From Scenedesmus sp. ARA3 (lineage: Eukaryota > Chlorophyta > Chlorophyceae > Sphaeropleales > Scenedesmaceae), in the NCBI GenBank assembly GCA_004335835.1, contig RWJK01000886.1, forward strand, positions 1-12,942: 12,942 bases of DNA, given 5' to 3'. The notes below the pieces were generated by a model. That model was given only the letters and a program-made list of their open reading frames with translations, had not been told where the DNA came from and did no database searches. The translations under genes were made by a program, and so were the position numbers. Positions 9,204-12,942 of the stretch are shown here, one piece after another. Each line of letters begins with the position of its first letter. The stretch's first letter is position 1.

Positions 9204-12200
9204 TCATACAGAGCCAGTCACTTTGGACAAAAACTTGACAGCACCCCGTACAGGCTGGGCAACACCACTAGCCAGGCGTACTCTGCCAAGGATCTCCAAA
9301 AATGTCCCCGCATGCACCTGTGCTATGCGGGCATAGAGGAGTGCAGTCGTGCCAAACGCAGGCCTGAAAACTGCTGTGACAGCGCAGTGGTCTGCTGAAG
9401 TGCCAGCATCCCCAGGGGCAGGGAATGTGTATGTGTACGAAGGTAGGCGCGCCACAGGGTTCAAAGGTATCATCGCAGTAGACCAGTAGCTGTACCCCAT
9501 TGCCTGCAATGCACAATCGTTTTGAGGATCCATCACAACCCTGATGTTGGCATATGTGCTGCCGTTTGCAGGCGTGTAAGTTCGTAGTAGGATCTTCACA
9601 GGCTGGCCAAGGGCAGATGCTGTGATGTATGTTTCAGTTGGGCACTGTGACTCATAGGCGTTGTCCCATGCCACCGCCTGGTATGACCACCCTTCAGGTG
9701 TGCGCTGGCAGGCAAAGCTGGCAGGCTGGCGCGTGCAGCTGATGGGTGTCCAGGTGCCATCCGCCAGCACCACCACGCAGAGCCTGCTGTAGCCTGTCAC
9801 AGGTGCAGGTGGCGGGGGCTGGGTTAGGTCAAAGCCGTCAGGCGCCCAGTCAACCTCAGTGCCGTCCTGCCAGGTATAGCTGCTGTCGTTGTAGCGCAGG
9901 CCCAGCAGCATGCTGCCGCCAAGATGGCCGCCAGACCACTTGCGGTCCTGTGCGGCCAGGCCAGCCAGTGCAGCATTGTCGTAAGCAGCGTGCGCAGAGG
10001 CAAGCTGCAGGCCATGGCTGGCGCAGATGGATGCCGCTGCTTCAAAGTCCGCCTGGGCAGTGAACAGGGTGAAGGTGCGATCACCATGCATGACGGCATG
10101 GCTGCTGGAGGCCACCTCAGAGGGTGTGTAGTTGACTGTAACAGCAGCAGCAGCAGAAGATCAGCAGCAGCAGGCCAGGTAGGGCTTGTGTAAGTTCAGC
10201 AGTGGGCGTGGCAGCAACAATCAGCAGTTCTGTGCTCAGCGCAGCTGACGGCAGCCAGGCTGATGAAATGCGCAGCTGCCTGCCCCGTACAGCTTAATCA
10301 ATTCCGCAAAGCTCACATGCGCAGACGTACGGGCGGCCGTAGTACCGCGGTGAGGGGAAGGTGGTGATGTTGCGCGCTGAGTCAGTGTCCCTGGTTACAT
10401 TGAGCACGCGGCCTTCGCACTGAGGGCTCCACATCAGCATGCCGGGGTAGTCGGGTGCCGACCAGTCACTCCAGGCGCGTGGGCTTAACTTTGCAAGCAC
10501 CAGTGCAACCAGCGGAGACGTACTGGGATCCTGTGACAGCATGCTCAGCAAGTTGCCAGAGTTGTACGAGTTGTACATGTACTGGCCCCAGCCCTGGATC
10601 TCTTCTGTGTATTCGCAGCCACCAACATTCCCGCCCAAGTGCGTAAAGAAGCCCAGCCACAGGCCAACCTCCCTGGACCAGCCAGAGTTGCGTGGCCACA
10701 GGCTGTTGTGCACACCCAGCAGGTGCTCAGCCTGCGCAAGGCTGTGCAGGGACGGCAGGTGTCCGCCCAACATGGTGCAGCTTGCCTCTGCATCCCGCAG
10801 GCTAGCAGAGAGCAGCCCATTATCAAATCCACCTGGGCCTGCGTTCCAGCGCCATAGGTATCTGGTTCTGCTGCCACTGTATGTTGCGTACGACTCATGC
10901 AGCTGGCCGCCAGCAGTCACGTTGACGACAGGCAGGTGCTCCGCCAGGGGTCCTGGAGCAAAGCACACAACAACAATCAATGTTTGATGTCAGAAGTGTT
11001 GTGTGTCTTCTTTCACAGACTCGCAACAATTTCAACTGCACAACGTCCATACATGCTAAGCTGCACGCTCGTTGAATCTATGCAGCGAAATGTCTCACCG
11101 CACATATCTTCTGTGTTGCCAGTGTCACTGCCATACATGTAATACCCCAAAGAAGGGTCAAATCTGGTGATCGTGCCATTTGGGCAAGGAAGGCACGACG
11201 TAGCAAGGTTGCCGCCATTGTTGTATGTGTTAACGGGGCAGCGATCGTACACATATGCGAATGCGTTGAGGAAAATCATGGTGTTGTTCATCGTGCTGTC
11301 AACCTGACTGTGATTGGCAAACCCAGACATGTACCACCCAGGCAGGGTCACTGCAACAAGCAGAAGAGCAGTCAGGGCATCAGCAGTCACTCACACAGTA
11401 GCCCTGCACGGGGAACATTGGACAATACAAGGGGGCCTCCAGCAATCACAGCTGATGCCGTTGTGTCTCAGCAACATCCTACTGTAGCACGTTGAATTGA
11501 TCAATGTGTGGCTGACGCATACGGCTGCAACATAATGTACTTGTCACCTAATCCTCATCGTCACACACACCCCCTCCCTTAACTTTCGCGGGTGGCGAGT
11601 TTCAACACACCACGCGTAGCTCATTCATTCATTCATTGTCACCTATGCATGATGCATGTAATTGGAACATTGAAGAGGCTTACCATTGCATTGGTGTCCT
11701 TGTGTCGACGCGATTGCCACTGTCGTCGAGCCAGTAGGGCACCTAATGCACTGTGTCACTGCTGCGACTTCAGGCTGGTATGTGCCGACAGCACAGGGTG
11801 AAACACCACTGGTTGTTGCGTTCGCTGAAAAGTTGCTGGACATATAGTAGCCCCTTGGAGCCCCTGCAGACACCAACGGTTGCAGGCAGCAGCTTGTTGT
11901 GTGGTTGTTGTGTTCTGCTGAGTCCTGGTAGCAACCCCGTTGTGCTTTTTACACAATCACAACACATCGCACACTGGGACTAGTACAGCAGTGCTTCTGG
12001 AGTGTTGTGTAGGTGACAAACCTACCGCATGACGCGACCTCAGATGAGCCGGCGGCAGCTGTTGTCAGGCTGCCAGGACAAGGACTGCATGGCAGCTTGT
12101 TCCCTGCACTGTTGTAGGTGCCCACCGGGCACACAGTGCCATATGTGGCATTGGCCTCGATGACATAGCCAAAGCCAGGCTTGGTCACTGGTTATACAGC

Positions 12201-12942
12201 GTTTCAACAGGCAGCAGAAATCAAGGTGACAAGAACACTGCGGCACTGATGAAGCAGCCCTGGTGGCATGTGCAGCAGCTGTGCAGTGCTGACCATTGAT
12301 GGCTGCAGCCATACCAAAAAGCACTGTCGTGACAGCTGTTTTCCAACAGCAGAATGCGCCAGCATTTGCTGGCGCTGCAAGATAACCGACATACAGAGCA
12401 ACCCTGTTAAAACACGTACCGCAGTGATCCACAGGTCCACTTGCAGTGGCAAGAATGGTAGTCAGGCCCTCTGCACATGGCGTGGCTGGTGCTGCTCCTC
12501 CCTCACACCAGCTGCCTGCTGGGCAAACAGTGCACTCGCCAACATCTGACAGATAGAAGCCAGGAGGACACTCGCCAGCAGCAACTGCTGATGCTGTGCG
12601 CTGGCAGGCAAAGCTGGCAGGCTGGCGTGTGCAGCTGATGGGTGCCCAGCTGCCATCTGACAGCAGCACCACACAGTGCCTGCTGTAGCCTGTCACAGGC
12701 GCAGCAGGTGGAGGCTGCGTCAAGTCAAAGCCATCAGGGGCCCAGTCCACATCAGTGCCGTCTTGCCAGGCGTAGCTGCTGCCGTTGTAGCGCAGGCCCA
12801 GCAGCATGCTGCCGCCAATGTGGCCGCCAGACCACTTGCGGTCCTGTGCGGCTAGGCCAGCAAGTGCGGCATTGTCGTCAGCAGCGTGCGCAGAGGCAAG
12901 CTGCAGGCCATGGCTGGCGCAGATGGATGCCGCTGCTTCAAA
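9204..12942 (-). CDS. Multi-domain C-type lectin / GCC2-repeat surface protein, 5'-partial
   Basis: Proposed exons (minus strand) are 12942-12420, 12187-12026, 11863-11684, 11350-11099, 10952-10317 and 10135-9204, encoding 894 visible residues; the stop is TGA at 9206-9204. Residues 1-116 are the end of a C-type lectin-like domain (MLLGLRYN, then WQDGTDVDW, then a Cys pair closing at FACQ). Residues 122-372 hold cysteine-rich GCC2/ephrin-receptor-like modules (CPPGFYLSDVGECTVCPAG, VCPVGTYNSAGNKLPC, VGTYQPEVAAVTQC, CPVNTYNNGGN). Residues 374-585 hold a divergent lectin-like domain (GLWLGFF, WSDWSAPDYPG, PYVCA), and 615-730 a third one, 105/116 identical to the first. Residues 731-894 match no family I know. 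I see no EPN or QPD calcium/sugar motif, so binding is unproven. NxS/T sites and disulfide-type cysteines imply an extracellular protein. The longest intron (11351-11683) holds only a short ATTC repeat. Confidence 0.82.
9699..10046 (-). repeat. Duplicated lectin-domain block, copy 2
   Basis: It aligns without gaps over 348 bp to 12595-12942; by hand I count about 30 differences (roughly 91% identity). Similarity stops sharply after the Cys-Gln-Arg-Thr codons at one end; the other end is cut by the window for the second copy. Confidence 0.9.
10142..10173 (-). repeat. CTG-rich tract (sense) at last lectin-gene acceptor
   Basis: CAG-rich on plus, so CTG-rich in the gene's sense, directly before the TTACAG acceptor of the last exon (starts 10135). 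It fits the pattern of CTG tracts standing in for a polypyrimidine tract. Confidence 0.75.
12595..12942 (-). repeat. Duplicated lectin-domain block, copy 1
   Basis: This is the partner of 9699-10046 in the same gene, 2,896 bp apart. About the first 70 bases in the gene's sense are identical between copies while the middle is patchy, as expected after gene conversion or recent duplication. Confidence 0.9.

Noticed and set aside
9746..10193. Plus-strand open frames opposite the last lectin exon
   Set aside because: They are shadows of the minus-strand lectin domain, whose motifs are clear.
12040..12419. Continuous minus-strand frame from the first visible lectin exon past its donor at 12419
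   Set aside because: After 12420 the frame loses the cysteine spacing, whereas splicing to 12187 restores a GCC2-type module in phase 1.

Overview
The window reads as nuclear DNA of a green alga, most likely a chlorophyte of the Chlorophyceae (a Sphaeropleales- or Chlamydomonas-like genome). The reasons are short exons split by many GT-AG introns of about 150-600 nt, abundant CTG/CAG triplet arrays inside introns, TGTAA polyadenylation-type signals, and gene families typical of these algae (fasciclin, ciliary SHIPPO-repeat, and GCC2/C-type-lectin proteins). This assignment is inference; no marker gene is present. There are no bacterial operons, RNA genes, CRISPR arrays or transposase genes that I can support.

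Layout: (1) 1-2868, plus strand: the 3' part of a fasciclin (FAS1) domain gene, six exons joined in frame, 5' end outside the window. Two of its introns carry CTG arrays of 30 or more units just before the acceptor, and one holds a partial second copy of the following exon. (2) 2869-4555: convergent intergenic region with a CAG array, a 17-bp palindrome and facing TGTAA signals 33 bases apart; it may hide further 3' exons of gene 1. (3) 4556-8017, minus strand: a complete eight-exon gene for a 458-residue SHIPPO (sperm-tail PG-rich repeat) protein with 12 PGPGxY-type repeats, probably a ciliary microtubule protein. Its third intron is a tandem array of copies of the preceding exon end and donor site. 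(4) 8018-9203: intergenic, with two perfect inverted repeats and the presumed SHIPPO promoter. (5) 9204-12942, minus strand: the 3' part of a multi-exon gene for an extracellular mosaic protein with three C-type lectin-like domains and several cysteine-rich GCC2/ephrin-receptor-like modules. All five visible introns are in phase 1, and the first and last lectin domains are about 91% identical in DNA.

Nothing ties the three genes into one pathway. Genes 1 and 3 look secreted or cell-surface (adhesion or recognition), while gene 2 looks ciliary. The most unusual content is gene architecture: duplicated splice sites inside introns, an exon-shuffling signature, and sense-strand CTG arrays beside acceptors. 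I saw no convincing new defence or mobile system. Exon boundaries were deduced by hand from reading-frame continuity and splice consensus, without transcript data.
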